Shown: positions 50,908 to 61,917 of the stretch, piece after piece
How the letters are laid out: every line of letters starts with the position of its first letter
Position numbering within the stretch: position 1 is the first letter of the stretch
DNA from: Plantago elongata
Taxonomy: Eukaryota; Streptophyta; Magnoliopsida; Lamiales; Plantaginaceae
DNA: 64,000 nucleotides
NCBI GenBank assembly: GCA_036897095.1
Contig: JAYMSP010000069.1
Span: forward strand, 1-64,000
Reading direction: 5' to 3'
Program-made: the position numbers and the translations under genes
Notes under the pieces: model-generated
The model's database searches: none
Told to the model about the DNA's origin: nothing
The model's input: the letters and a program-made list of their open reading frames with translations, nothing else

Positions 50908-50999
50908 GAGTTAGCTAATATTTTATATGGTTGGGTAACTGAGCTTGTCGAGTTAGCTAATATTTTACATGGTTGGGTAACTGAGCTTGTCGAGTTAGA
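50908..50999. repeat. 42-bp tandem repeat, two copies and a stub
   Basis: The unit GAGTTAGCTAATATTTTA...GAGCTTGTC occupies 50,908-50,949 and 50,950-50,991, differing at one base. GAGTTAGA begins a third copy. Confidence 0.92.
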
Positions 51000-51428
51000 T
51001 GGTACAATTTGATTGAGCTAGGTGGATACTAGCTAGCCACCTTCAAAATCATACTTGCTTGTGAACTAAGCAGTGGGTTGGATCATGACTTTTCTAAACT
51101 AGTCAATTACAACTTTTAATCAACACACACAAGATATTGACCACCTAGTCCTATTGTACTATTTCATACTAGATGCATCGTTAACACTTTCGAATTTTGT
51201 ATAAAAGAACTCCACAGGCTGAGATAAATAAATTAGAGTTTTAATCGAGATCAATCATTTTATTTTTTTTCGATTGTGCTAACTATCGGTTAAAGGTCAC
51301 CAAAAATTACCGAACTGCAATTATAATTAGTGGATATGATTATTGTTTTTCCAACTGATAATAAACTAGGTCAGTAAAATTGAATTTCCACTATAACTTT
51401 TTCAATTAATTATCCGGATTATTATCCT

Positions 51429-51436
51429 TATATATA
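51429..51436 (+). promoter_or_regulatory. Putative TATA box of the HAD-like gene
   Basis: TATATATA, 120 bp before the ATG at 51,556. Position fits a plant core promoter. Confidence 0.4.
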
Positions 51437-51555
51437 GAAAATGTGCAGGTGTGGCGGGTATTATAGGCACTGTATTTGACGTTCAGTGTAGTATCTTATC
51501 TTCTGCACAATCCACCCTTCTTTGGTAATTTCGCCCAAAATACACCTTCAATTCA

Positions 51556-53552
51556 ATGGCCGATCTTTATGCTTTGGATTTTGATGGAGTTCTCTGCGAC
51601 AGCTGTGGTGAAAGCTCTCTTTCTGCTCTCAAGGTCCTCATCTCCATTCTCTTTACGAGTCAACATGGAAATTTTCATTCTCAATCTTCTTCTTTGTGAT
51701 GTTAAGCTTGTGAATTTGATGAGTTTCCGCTTCTTTTTCAGTAAAGTTGTTGTCTTGAACTGTGAATTTGATGAATTTACTATGTGGTCGACCAGCACAT
51801 TTGTAGACTTGAACTGTGATTTTTCTTCCCCAATTGATTTAATTTGGTTATTGCATTGCCCTAGGCTGCTAAAGCGAGATGGCCGAGCATCTTCGTCGGT
51901 ATCGAATCATCTTTGGAGGATTGGATTCTTCATCAGATGCACATAGTAATAATGCTCTTCTTTTACTTTTTCCAATTTCTATTTATTTTTTACTTCATCT
52001 ATTGTTGTTATTTTCTGCATTTGGAAATGCTTCTTTCCCGGTTCTAGAAAGTTTATGCTGATAGCACGAATTGCATATACGTAAATGTTGGGGTAGTGAT
52101 GAAAGCTGTTAATTTGTTCCAGCTTCGACCAGTAGTGGAAACTGGATATGAGAATATGTTACTTGTGCGGTTGCTGTTGGAGATGAAAGATCCTGTAATT
52201 AGGAAGTCAGCAGTGAGTATCTGACACGCAAAGCGCACTTTTACGTTAATGTATATCTGGAACTATTTGATAAAAGTTTGACGGTGTGTATGCATCTTAT
52301 TTGGAAGGTTGCTTCGCGACTTAAGAGTGTTGAGAACATATTAAATTACTGGTCCGATATGAAGCCTTTTCTGTTGGAGGAGTGGAATGAGAAGAGTGAG
52401 GAGCTGATAGAATTCTTTGGAAAGGTCAGGGATGAATGGATGTACAATGACAAGGCGTCATGGATTGAGGCCAATAGGTAATGATAGTACTTGGCTTTGG
52501 AAACGTTAATTTGGTACATAGTGTTTTTGTTGTTGGATTGGTGTTGATGGTGGCTTCCTTTGCTATCCTCTTTCCTTAATTGGTATTCACTTTAGATTTA
52601 TGGCTGATAATATTTGATTGGTATTCTATACCTTAGTAAGTCACGTCACGTCACTCTTCTTTGCAGATTTTATCCTGGGGTTGCTGATGCTCTGAAGTTT
52701 GCAAGCTCAAAGATCTATATTGTCACCACCAAACAGGTATATATCTTAGGCCAATATAACGAGTGAAATTTTCACACTATCTAGAAACAATTGTGGGAAA
52801 TAGAATTATAGATGATTTCCTTATGGCATTGCTGTACAAGTAATCAAGTTTTCATATCAATGTGGTGCTGATAACCTAGTACCGTAGTTTGGTTTCTTGT
52901 AAATATGATTTATGGCTGCAGCTAATTGGTTACTGTAATGTTCACAGAGTCGTTTTGCTAGTGTATTACTTGAAGAGCTTGCTGGAGTTACTATCCCACC
53001 TGAAAGAATCTTTGGTCTAGGATCTGGGTGAGCATTTTCGGCATGATAGTTTACTGAAGAAATTATAAGTGTAACCATGCTGTATCAACTAATAATTCAT
53101 CTAATTGTTTGCGCATGATTCAGCCCTAAAGTTGAAACACTGAAGAAGATTCAGGATATGCCAGAACACCAGGGACTAAACCTTCAGTAAGATCCTTTTG
53201 GTTATTTAATACAATATCTACTATTTAGACAATTTATTGATATCATAAATATATTTGATCTTTTTTATAACTCACCAGCTTTGTTGAGGACCGACTAGCC
53301 ACACTGAAGAACGTGATTAAAGATCGGGAACTTAACAAGTGGAACCTATATCTAGGTAAGCATGAATTGACATTAGGCTGTGAGCTGAAAATTGTCTCTA
53401 GCATTGATTTATTTTACTCTGGGGGTTCCTAACACAAGTTAATCAATGCAGCGGATTGGGGTTATAATACTCCAAAAGAGAGAAAGATTGCTGCTGATAT
53501 TCCCAGAATCCGCACGCTTCAGTTGTCGGACTTCAGTGAGAAGCTCAAATAA
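51556..53552 (+). CDS. HAD-superfamily hydrolase, plant conserved
   Basis: Exons: 51,556-51,633; 51,865-51,945; 52,123-52,212; 52,308-52,477; 52,667-52,736; 52,948-53,027; 53,124-53,186; 53,279-53,355; 53,452-53,552. They join in frame to 269 residues. Motif I is LDFDGVLCDS with the nucleophile Asp8 and acid/base Asp10 near the very N terminus; motif II is IYIVTTKQ; motif IV is FVEDRLATL. A helical cap lies between motifs I and II. This is the phosphoglycolate-phosphatase-like branch of HAD proteins conserved in plants and cyanobacteria; the substrate is unknown to me. There is no transit peptide, so a cytosolic place is inferred. The start is fixed by motif I. Exon 3 could start earlier (an AG precedes 52,049), but the chosen acceptor matches the usual LRPVVETGYE block. 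Confidence 0.88.
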
Positions 53553-53909
53553 TCATCCTGTCATTTCGTCAGTATACCATTTGAAATTCAATCACATCAG
53601 GCTTTATAATTTATAGTAGTGATATCTATGAGTTATGATTCAGTTACACTTTCGAAAATTGTGATCCTGCTGAAAGCCTAATTGTTCATTTCAACCAAGA
53701 CATAATTTCCAACCGAGTTTTGTCATCATGCTGTAGAATTATAACTTAGAGAAGCTTATATATTCTGAGAAAGTACTTGTTAAGTTGAAGCTCGATAAAA
53801 CATCAAAATATCGTAATGAATGTAACAAATGTGCTGGATACATTTTATGAACAAGGCCTTGCAGAAGTATCTTAATCATTTTCACAGGATTGAGACGTTT
53901 TGTTCATTT

Positions 53910-55919
53910 CTAAAGTTCCTGATGCTTTTCATCTTTTACGGAATTGGCTTCCTCATTTCTGCGTTTCTCAGCTTGGATCTTTTCAAATACTTCATCAAAT
54001 GGAGGATCTCCATCTCTCCTGAACAATTGCTCACCTATCTTAATCTCATAAGCTTCAGGCTGATCCAATATGAAATCCTTCAACTGAAGCAGAGGAAAGT
54101 ACATAAATGTTTGAGAACTAAGAATACAACTGACCAAGTTACTGAGAGAAAGAAATAAAGCCTGATGTAGTAATCAATCATTCAATTTTAGTAATAAAAG
54201 AAACAAACAGAGTAGGTAATCTCAAACTCTTAAAGTTGAACCCAAACAAGACAAGACGACAACCAAAGAACAATGTAGATGAGATACTCCACAACTATAT
54301 ATAACCAGAAGGGATTCCAATATGGTGTAATATTAAAACAGGAAGAATATACACTGAAGATTTAGTGTGTCAATGTCGAATAAACCTTTCTAAAAACATG
54401 CTGTATGCATTAAAGATGGGATTATCTTCAGGCATAATAACCTTGTGATAACTTCTGAGTAGCAGTTAGGTCAGGTGAACAATGCAATTAACATACAGAT
54501 CAAAACATTATATGCATGCTTATGCAAGAAACATTTTATGCTTCTTTCCCAAATCTCAGTTCAACATTTATAAGGGTTTCTTAAGAGAACCATTATTAGG
54601 AACAGGCATGACATGAACAATGAACACTAACCTCCAAACTGTCTTGACCTTTTTGCATGGTGAACATGATGGTACTCAAGTCCACAACCGAAAACTTCAC
54701 CTCAACTGCTCCTGTTCTTGCAACCTTTGTCCATTTCTTCGCAACTTCTGCCACTGTCTCCTGTAAGGGATTTACCAGGAGAACCAAGTTTATGATCAGT
54801 AAAACAATGATAAATAGACTACGTTGAAAACAACAACATTCAAGGTTAACCTTAAAAATTATACTCAATGAGTCCAAAACCGTGTAGCATCCAAATGTAA
54901 TATACTCCACCATGAAACTCTGCATCTAGCTAGTGTTTCTTGCAGACCCTAAATCGGTAAAACCTGCTTAAAATGAAACAACTTACCTACTTGACAGTTT
55001 ATAAACCAGAACATTTAGTTAGGGATGGCATAAAAAAAACACTTTTAGTTCGATTCAAGACTTGATTTGGGATTAACTAAAGTAATGTACATGATTTAAC
55101 AAGTATATCTTACTTTTCTCCCAATTCACTTGCATTCATAAATGCAACAAACACGATTTAACGTATGCAAGGGTACACTCCTTGTTCTTCAATCTGTAAG
55201 CTCATTTCAACATAACTAGCCAATACCAAAACTTGTAATCACAATCCAGTCTTAGTCCAAACAGGCTTATCTTATTTCGAAAAATCTTCCCTGCTTGTGA
55301 AGCTTCAAGTGATTGCAAATGAGTAAAGCTAAAGAGACAGTATATTCTAGTAACTTGCAAGCTGAAAAGCAAAAATCCAATCTTGATACTTATGCTTCTT
55401 CTTCTTCTTCTTCTTCTTTTTTAATTTAGTTTATTTCCTCAGCATTCCACGATCACCTCATTCATTGAGCAAGGAATAAATCCACATGACCCATCACAAA
55501 GGGAAAATAAAAAAAGAATAAAATAATAAACAAAATTTTCTGCAACACCGAAAACCCGTATCCGGAAAATTACTGAAAATGTAGAAAGGTGTAAGCTTTA
55601 CCGGAGTCCGGCGAGCACCGGGTCGGAGCTTGGCGAATCCGAATACAGGTCCGAGCTGGCGCTTCATCATTTCCTCTTGCATTTTAGCGGGATCCATTTG
55701 GGCAAAATCCGATGGTGGTGGGTCGAATTCGGGTTGAGGAGTCTTCTTCTTGCCCCATTCTTTCCAGGCTTCATCCTCTTCGTCGTCAACAACGTCGTCG
55801 AGATCGTCGGTTATGTGGATCTTTGCTTCAGCTGTAAATCTGTAGATTTTGCAAGTTTGGGTGGCAAATAGTATGAGGGTGATCAAGAGAAGTGGGAGAG
55901 GTGCTGTTTGGATTTTCAT
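53910..55919 (-). CDS. MESD/Boca-like ER protein
   Basis: Exons in transcript order: 55,602-55,919; 54,632-54,760; 53,910-54,083; 206 residues. A hydrophobic signal peptide (PLPLLLITLILFATQ, residues 8-22) is followed by an acidic stretch (ITDDLDDVVDDEEDEAWKEWG). The core then contains DPAKMQEEMMKRQLGPVFGFAKL, VAKKWTKVARTGAVEVKFSVVD and KDFILDQPEAYEIKIGEQLFRR. The layout and the end of the core resemble animal MESD/Boca, an ER chaperone for LRP-type receptors; plants have related proteins whose role is not established. The C terminus KHQEL looks like a variant of the KDEL/HDEL ER-retrieval signal. I start at the first ATG (55,919). Confidence 0.75.
55395..55418. repeat. (CTT)n microsatellite
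   Basis: About seven CTT units followed by a T-run, in intron 1 of the MESD-like gene. Confidence 0.85.
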
Positions 55920-55985
55920 TGGATTGGAAATTGGAATTGACACTTGTTGGACAGTTGGAGTTGAGGGAGTTCTTGAGTTGGGAAA

Positions 55986-55995
55986 GTATATATAA
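55986..55995 (-). promoter_or_regulatory. Putative TATA box of the MESD-like gene
   Basis: Minus strand reads ATTATATATA, 67-76 bp before the ATG at 55,919. Fits a plant core promoter. Confidence 0.4.
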
Positions 55996-55999
55996 TGGC

Positions 56000-58336
56000 C
56001 GATATTTGGTACTTGAGAGACGGTGTTTAAATAATTTATTAATTTTTAATTTTGTTCGATGAAATTAATATTTATAAATAAAATTGGTTTAAATAAGTTT
56101 TAAAAAATCTCATTTTTATGTTTCATATAAAATTTAAAATATACAGAATATATTTTCTTTATAAATATTCAACCAGTATATATTGATAGTATTAATAAGT
56201 TATAATTGTTCCTATAATATTTGGGTACACTATACACTTTCTAGTAATTAGGTCTCTAATATAAGATTTAGTAATTTCTCCAAATGCTTCAAATATCATC
56301 GGTTAATGAATAGAAGTAGGGGGCGGTGATAAGGGAGCTTCAATATGCTTGGGAGAGAAGATCTTATAAACTAATTTTAAAATTAAATTCGAAGGTGGTG
56401 ATCGATGCAGTTGACAAAATGTTTCGCTTACGATGTGAACTAGTTTAGTTAGTTATGTTACATTATAACAAAGAAAATTGTGTTTGTTAGTCTTCATTGA
56501 AGTTACACTGCATGTTCTATAGGTGGTCTCTATAAAGACGTAAAAGTTTAATTTTAATAAAATAAATTTATCAATTATAAGAAAGATGGGCAAATGGTCA
56601 AATTGGAAAAATAAAAATTTTCAAATATCACAGAGAACTACGTATTTCAAAAATAGAATATAAAACTCTTTAATTAATAAAGTCAAAACTCGATTTCAAC
56701 TTACATCTCAATAAACTATTAACTTATCTACTTTTACACCACGGTCACATATTTTCAAAATAGATGTACAGATGCTGCATGGTATGAAGTATGATACTGA
56801 AGAGTCAAATATGGAGTTGTAGTGGAATCTTGTTTCGCCGCCTTCTCCACTAGCTGCCAACCACCAGCTCGATCGTTCGCCGTCGCCATACTCGAACGTC
56901 AGATATCAATTTTTTATCCAAAACCTTTTTATTACTGTACTAGCTAGTTAGATAATGGAAATAATTGAATGTGATTGCTAGCTCCCACACTTTGACATGG
57001 TGAGAAAGTGAACTTACGTTTTTAAATAAACAGAGATATATTTTTATTCAATTCAAAGTTAGGTGGTGGCTTTTTTAGTTTATTTTGTACAGAATCATAG
57101 GTAATATTGTCTTGTCATATATATGGAGTATGGACCACCTTGATATTACAAACTTCCAATGCTCAAAAACTACAAAGAAGGATTTATCAAAACATTACAA
57201 CCTCAAATGTAACTGTTATACAATCCTATACAAAGATAATTAGAAATTCAAATTATATGGAATTTTACTACATAAAGTATTGTATTACCAATTTTGCAAA
57301 TAACGTTAGTGCGCTCTCTTAATTTATACTCTCTTTTTGAAGTGTAAAGCACTAATGCACCATTTATAGAGCTCCAATTAACATGTGTTTGGGGAATACC
57401 TAAAATGAAAATGCAAAGTCTAAGAAAAGAAAGATTGTTTTATTATATATGAAAATTTTACTTTTTTTATTTAAGGTATGTGATTTTCTTTATTCAGTGT
57501 ACGTGGGTATTTATGCATTGTATGTGAATTTTTATTTAGGGTTTGTGACTTTTTACGTCGTCTGTGACTTTTTATTTAAGGTTTGAATTTGTATATATTG
57601 TCTGTGGTTTTTTATTTAGAGTTTGTGGATTTGTACATTGTTTATGAGTTTTTATTTAGAATTTGTGAATTTTTTCATTATATGTGGATTTTTTTTAGAG
57701 TTTGTGAATTTTAATATAAAAAAAAAGTGAAATTTTCATATCTAATAAAAATAGAAAATTAGATGATGTTGCGTAGAATTCACAATTCTCAAATGAATGT
57801 ATCTGGATCTATTTGATATTGTCTTCTTCTTGGTTCTGTGATGGCTATTCTTTTAATTTTAAAACTAATGATTATTTTACTTGGAGTCTTAATTTATGTA
57901 TACGATCGAATAGGAGGTGCATGTACTAATATCACTCGACAAATGTGGGATCAACTGTCGATCCTTGTTGAATTATGGCCTGGGCAACACTTTCAATGAC
58001 CATCTAATTTAAAGTTACTAACTTACCCGATTTTCCTTTTACTTGCTATGTTTAACAAAAGTAGTTAATACGTCTAAATGATACACATTATCATAATAAA
58101 ATGCGTTCCACAATACGTATGTTAGTGAATTATTATTCGTATTGGGAAATTTTCTGAAATGATTCTCACCCTCTTGTCATTACATGGAAGTATGGGATAA
58201 ACTGCACATCTTGTCTGCAAACAAGTCAAGATTAACAAACACTAGCTAGTAGATGCTCCTACTAATTAAAAGGCAAAAAAAATTGGAGGAAAAAATGAAT
58301 TTTAAGTTGTCATCATCATCATCACTCATCACCTCT
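56000..58336. other. Intergenic between MESD-like and cyanoalanine synthase genes
   Basis: AT-rich and without recognisable genes. Contains copy 2 of the inverted-repeat/minisatellite element. A more GC-rich island at 56,825-56,905 has no coding meaning that I can see. Confidence 0.45.
57437..57755. repeat. Inverted-repeat element with internal minisatellite, copy 2
   Basis: Left end TATTATATATGAAAATTTTAC and right end TGAAATTTTCATATCTAATA are inverted copies of each other. The interior repeats TGTGAATTTTTATTTAGGGTTTG-like phrases about seven times. Same plan and sequence type as copy 1 at 33,700-33,985; both also share AAAGTCTAAG upstream of the left end. Confidence 0.72.
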
Positions 58337-58343
58337 TATATAA
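58337..58343 (+). promoter_or_regulatory. Putative TATA box of the cyanoalanine synthase gene
   Basis: TATATAA, 111 bp before the ATG at 58,454, just after a short (ATC)n run. Confidence 0.45.
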
Positions 58344-58453
58344 GTGCCCACATATCTTCACTTTTGAAGCACAAGCAAACGGTACAAGTTCATTATCTAT
58401 AATTGAACATAAAAAGAAGCAGCCATACTTGACAAGGTGCATTATATTGAGCA

Positions 58454-60895
58454 ATGGCAGCTCTAGTCAGCAACATCATTAGAAGAAGAGCTCTTGGAAG
58501 GTATTTCTACACAACTAGTGCAGACCCTTTGCTTGACTCTCCATCTCTTGCTCAGAAGCTAAGAGATTTGCCTAAAACTCTTCCTGGTACCAAGATCAAG
58601 AGTGAAGTTTCTCAGGTAATTAACTAGTTCACTGGTCTTTGTACTTAGAAATTTCCATAATCTTGTAATAGTAGTTAATTATGTATGGGAAGCACTTACC
58701 TGTAAAAGTTGTCATTTTCTGATTATACTTGAACGATTGGATATATTGGATTGGGTTTGAGCAGAAAACAGATAAAAGTTGATTGGTAGGTAGTTGGCAG
58801 TTGAGCCTTTTTTTGGAATTAAGTTAAACCATGTATCAGATTTTGTGAGACAAATCATGTAACTGGCTCTTGTCACATTGAAAAGCTACTGTTTTTAGGA
58901 CTTGAGAGATGCTGTACTCTAGTTAAGATTGAACGGACGTATGCCGTAAAATTGAACGCTGTTACTTGAGAGAGAATCAAGTAAAGTGTTGAATCTTATT
59001 ATGAAGGCCGGTTTGAAATCTTTAACTGATGGTTTTATGATGTTATTGGTGCAGTTGATTGGGCGAACTCCGCTTGTTTATCTTAACAAAGTTACAGAGG
59101 ATTGTGGTGCTTATGTAGCAGTTAAACAAGAAATGATGCAGCCTACTGCTAGCATCAAAGATAGGTACCAGCACCTTTCCATTCTTGTTTACTGATACAA
59201 AAAATGATTGAGTCCATTGCGAATTTGGTGTCAGCGCCTCAGCGGATATTGGCTAGTGGTGAGCTTAAATGTGTGTTTTACTTTATGAACAGACCTGCAC
59301 TAGCCATGATGGTAGATGCTGAAAAGAAAGGCTTGATCACTCCTGGAAAGGTTGTAATACATCCTTTTGATTCACTTTTTTCACTAGTAGATGAGGTATT
59401 CAGTTTTTCATCAATTACGCATTAGCTTATCTTCTGTTTCTGATCAGACCACATTGATCGAGCCTACATCCGGAAACATGGGAATAAGCTTGGCATTTAT
59501 GGCGGCAATGAAAGGTTACAAGATGGTTCTAACAATGCCCTCGTACACTAGCTTGGAAAGAAGGGTGACCATGAGGGCATTTGGAGCTGATTTGATCCTC
59601 ACAGATCCAACCAAGGGGATGGGAGGTACGGTTAAGAAAGCTTATGATCTTCTGGAATCTACGCCTGATGCCTTCATGCTTCAGCAGTTCTCCAATCCGG
59701 CCAACACGCAGGTACTCATCCCGTCCCATCTTAATATGCTGTATCTCTCAACTTATCATCAGTTCTGAGACTTATAATTTAATCCACAAATTCAACTGTA
59801 GGTTCATTTTGAGACCACTGGCCCAGAAATATGGGAGGACACAGATGGTAAAGTCGACATCTTCATCATGGGAATAGGAAGTGGAGGCACCGTGTCTGGC
59901 GTTGGACAGTACTTGAAATCCAAAAATCCTAATGTTAAGGTAAATATGCTGGATGTAGTTTTATTGACTCTGCAAAATAGTCTGTAAACATGAACTGGAA
60001 TGAGTCTGTTGTTGACACTTCATACTTTCCCATTATATTCAGATTTATGGACTTGAGCCAGAAGAAAGCAACATTCTTAATGGCGGTAAACCAGGTAACA
60101 TGCAATTCTATATCATCTTTAAGGAGTTATCAACTACAAATCTTCAGGCCAGAGCTACAAACAAGTGATTACATCCGTTCCTTACGAAATTTTACTTTGT
60201 AAAATCAAAGGTCCTCATCAGATCACGGGCAATGGAGTCGGATTCAAGCCAGATATCCTGGATATGGATGTCATGGAAGAAGTTCTCATGGTAATCATCT
60301 TTTAGGCTTTCAATTAACTAGATGAAAAGAATAAAAAAATCACTTATTAAACATGGCTATGTAATACAGACAGGCTGCAATTCTTCTCTGATGTGATAAG
60401 ATGTTGTGATTCAGGTTTCGAGTGATGATGCTGTTAAAATGGCCAGGCAATTGGCCTTGAAGGAAGGGCTCATGGTAAGCTAGAATCAACCAACAACTTA
60501 ATTTGTTTTTTCTGCGGTGACCATCATCGTCTTGACACATCATATATGGTAGTACTTCTCATTGTTTCTAACAAGTGTACATGTCGTGGGATCTATAACC
60601 TGCAGGTTGGGATTTCATCTGGTGCTAATACTGTTGCAGCTCTCAGGCTTGCAAAGAGGCCTGAAAACAAGGGCAAACTCATTGTGGTAAGAACTCAGCA
60701 AACCAGTTTGATCTGTAGCTTCCTTCTGTATGTTGTGAACATAATAACTATCAAAAACTTGTTCTAAAAATAATTTTATTAAAATGGCGTTCGCAGACTG
60801 TGCATCCGAGTTTTGGAGAACGATACTTGTCATCCGTCCTGTTTCAAGAGCTTAGGCAAGAAGCTGAGAACATGCAGCCTGTTTCAGTTGATTAA
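58454..60895 (+). CDS. CYSC1: Mitochondrial L-3-cyanoalanine synthase / cysteine synthase
   Basis: Exons: 58,454-58,615; 59,055-59,164; 59,293-59,350; 59,448-59,711; 59,802-59,939; 60,043-60,094; 60,211-60,290; 60,415-60,474; 60,606-60,686; 60,797-60,895; total 367 residues. The first about 25 residues ([21 protein letters not shown]) form a mitochondrial presequence. The PLP-binding lysine is Lys89 in TASIKDR; the phosphate-binding loop region reads GIGSGGT. The motifs [11 protein letters not shown] and [10 protein letters not shown] separate cyanoalanine synthases from true O-acetylserine(thiol)lyases, which have MMEPC and TSGNTG. The enzyme turns cysteine and cyanide into 3-cyanoalanine and sulfide, detoxifying cyanide released in ethylene synthesis. 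Nothing appears broken. Confidence 0.96.
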
Positions 60896-61416
60896 GTGTG
60901 ACTTGTGGAACAAAAGCAGATCTAAATTTGTCATGCTAGCTATTGTGTTAATAGTGTTCTTGACAATGATCTCAGAGCATTTGTAATATTGCCATGAATG
61001 TAAACTGAACCATCTTCTGAAAAAAGCTTAACAATAAAAAAATTCAATTAGTCTTGTGTATGATCATGATCATGAAAGATACATCAATAGATATAAACAT
61101 GTTGTGTACCCATAGCAGAAGGATAGGAGTGTAAAACATGAACCTATCAACATAACTTGACAAAAACTGCTACAAGGTAACTAACTTATTGGTGCTAACT
61201 TTATAGTATAAAACTTGATTTTTGACATACAAGATGTCATTGTCATCATGCCACTTGAAATTTAATGAAGTTCGAATATAATTTTGTCTACGTGCCATAG
61301 CAAGAGAAGTTATAATTTGGGCATGTATAAGGGATTGGCTTACTAAGTGAAGTTAAAAGAGCGCATGATGCTATTGTAATGGTATATGATTTATTTTCAT
61401 GCTATAAATTAACAAC
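60896..61416 (+). other. 3' region of CYSC1 and spacer before tRNA-Tyr
   Basis: 3' UTR with a possible polyadenylation signal AATAAA at 61,034-61,039, then AT-rich spacer. No gene seen. Confidence 0.55.
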
Positions 61417-61500
61417 CCGACCTTAGCTCAGTTGGTAGAGCGGAGGACTGTAGTGTGTGCTGATATCCTTAGGTCGCTGGTTCGAATCCGGCAGGTCGGA
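61417..61500 (+). tRNA. tRNA-Tyr (GTA) with intron
   Basis: CCGACCT pairs with AGGTCGG at the ends, with discriminator A. Box A (TTAGCTCAGTTGG) and box B (GGTTCGAATCC) are perfect. The anticodon stem GAGGA/TCCTT carries the loop CTGTAGA with anticodon GTA. An 11-bp intron (61,454-61,464, TGTGTGCTGAT) sits one base after the anticodon, the standard place for plant nuclear tRNA-Tyr. A T-run from about 61,501 serves as Pol III terminator. Confidence 0.97.
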
Positions 61501-61520
61501 TTTTTCAATTTTTTTTTTTC
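61501..61520 (+). terminator. Pol III terminator of tRNA-Tyr
   Basis: TTTTT directly after the tRNA and a longer T-run a few bases on; four or more T residues stop RNA polymerase III. Confidence 0.8.
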
Positions 61521-61644
61521 TTTCCATAAAGAGAATGCAATGTAGAAATTTGTTAAATCTTCCAAGGTTTTATATTAATAACACCACAAAACTTTTAGTG
61601 TTAGGATTAAAGTTCAAAGAATAGAGATTATTTTGTTCTATTAA

Positions 61645-61802
61645 GGGGGTGTTTGGATGGAAATTTGAATATCCCATTTGGCTCGATGAACAGTGATTTG
61701 GCCTAAAATACACTTAAAATACTCCACTCAAATGTCCATCCAAACACAATTTTCACCAAAATTCATTCAAATGTCCACTCAAATGTCCATCCAAACAGCC
61801 GC
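61645..61802. mobile_element. Tourist-type (PIF/Harbinger) MITE
   Basis: A 158-bp unit begins GGGGGTGTTTGGATGGA and ends TCCATCCAAACAGCCGC, an inverted repeat. It is flanked by TAA on each side (61,642-61,644 and 61,803-61,805), the TWA target of Harbinger elements. The right part repeats CAAATGTCCATCCAAACA words. The parental element is not necessarily the one at 6.5-9.4 kb. Confidence 0.82.
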
Positions 61803-61813
61803 TAAATGTTTTT

Positions 61814-61917
61814 ATTTTATGAAGAGAATGTTTTTTTTTAAACGGTTAAAGGTTGACTCGAATTCCTGATCTATTGGTTGGTGGTGCTGCGCTTCATTGT
61901 CATTTCATAAAGAGAAT
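61814..61917 (-). mobile_element. Short tRNA-derived SINE, copy 4 (internally deleted)
   Basis: The body is 61,830-61,901. It keeps the poly(A) tail, box B region (weakened) and the 5' start, but lacks about 20 bases including box A relative to the other copies. Target duplication: ATTTTATGAAGAGAAT against ATTTCATAAAGAGAAT. It lies 9 bp from the Tourist MITE. Confidence 0.78.

Larger units (their letters stand above)
50401..51428. other. Intergenic region with hairpin and tandem repeat
   Basis: Between the divergently placed ORC5 and HAD genes. Holds a perfect 13-bp hairpin and a 42-bp tandem repeat (listed separately). The stretch 50,490-50,620 is a possible degraded Stowaway-like repeat. 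No gene. Confidence 0.5.

Noticed and set aside
51476-51946. 156-codon plus-strand frame over the HAD gene start
   Set aside because: It is out of frame with the DxD-bearing first exon and reads through intron 1; the HAD exons explain the region.
52049-52122. Earlier acceptor for HAD exon 3
   Set aside because: It would insert about 25 residues not seen in the family before LRPVVETGYE; the acceptor at 52,122 fits better.
57478-57720. CRISPR-like array from regularly spaced TTTTTATTTAGGGTTTG words
   Set aside because: The units are degenerate, AT-rich, lack unique spacers and lie within an inverted-repeat element in a plant genome.
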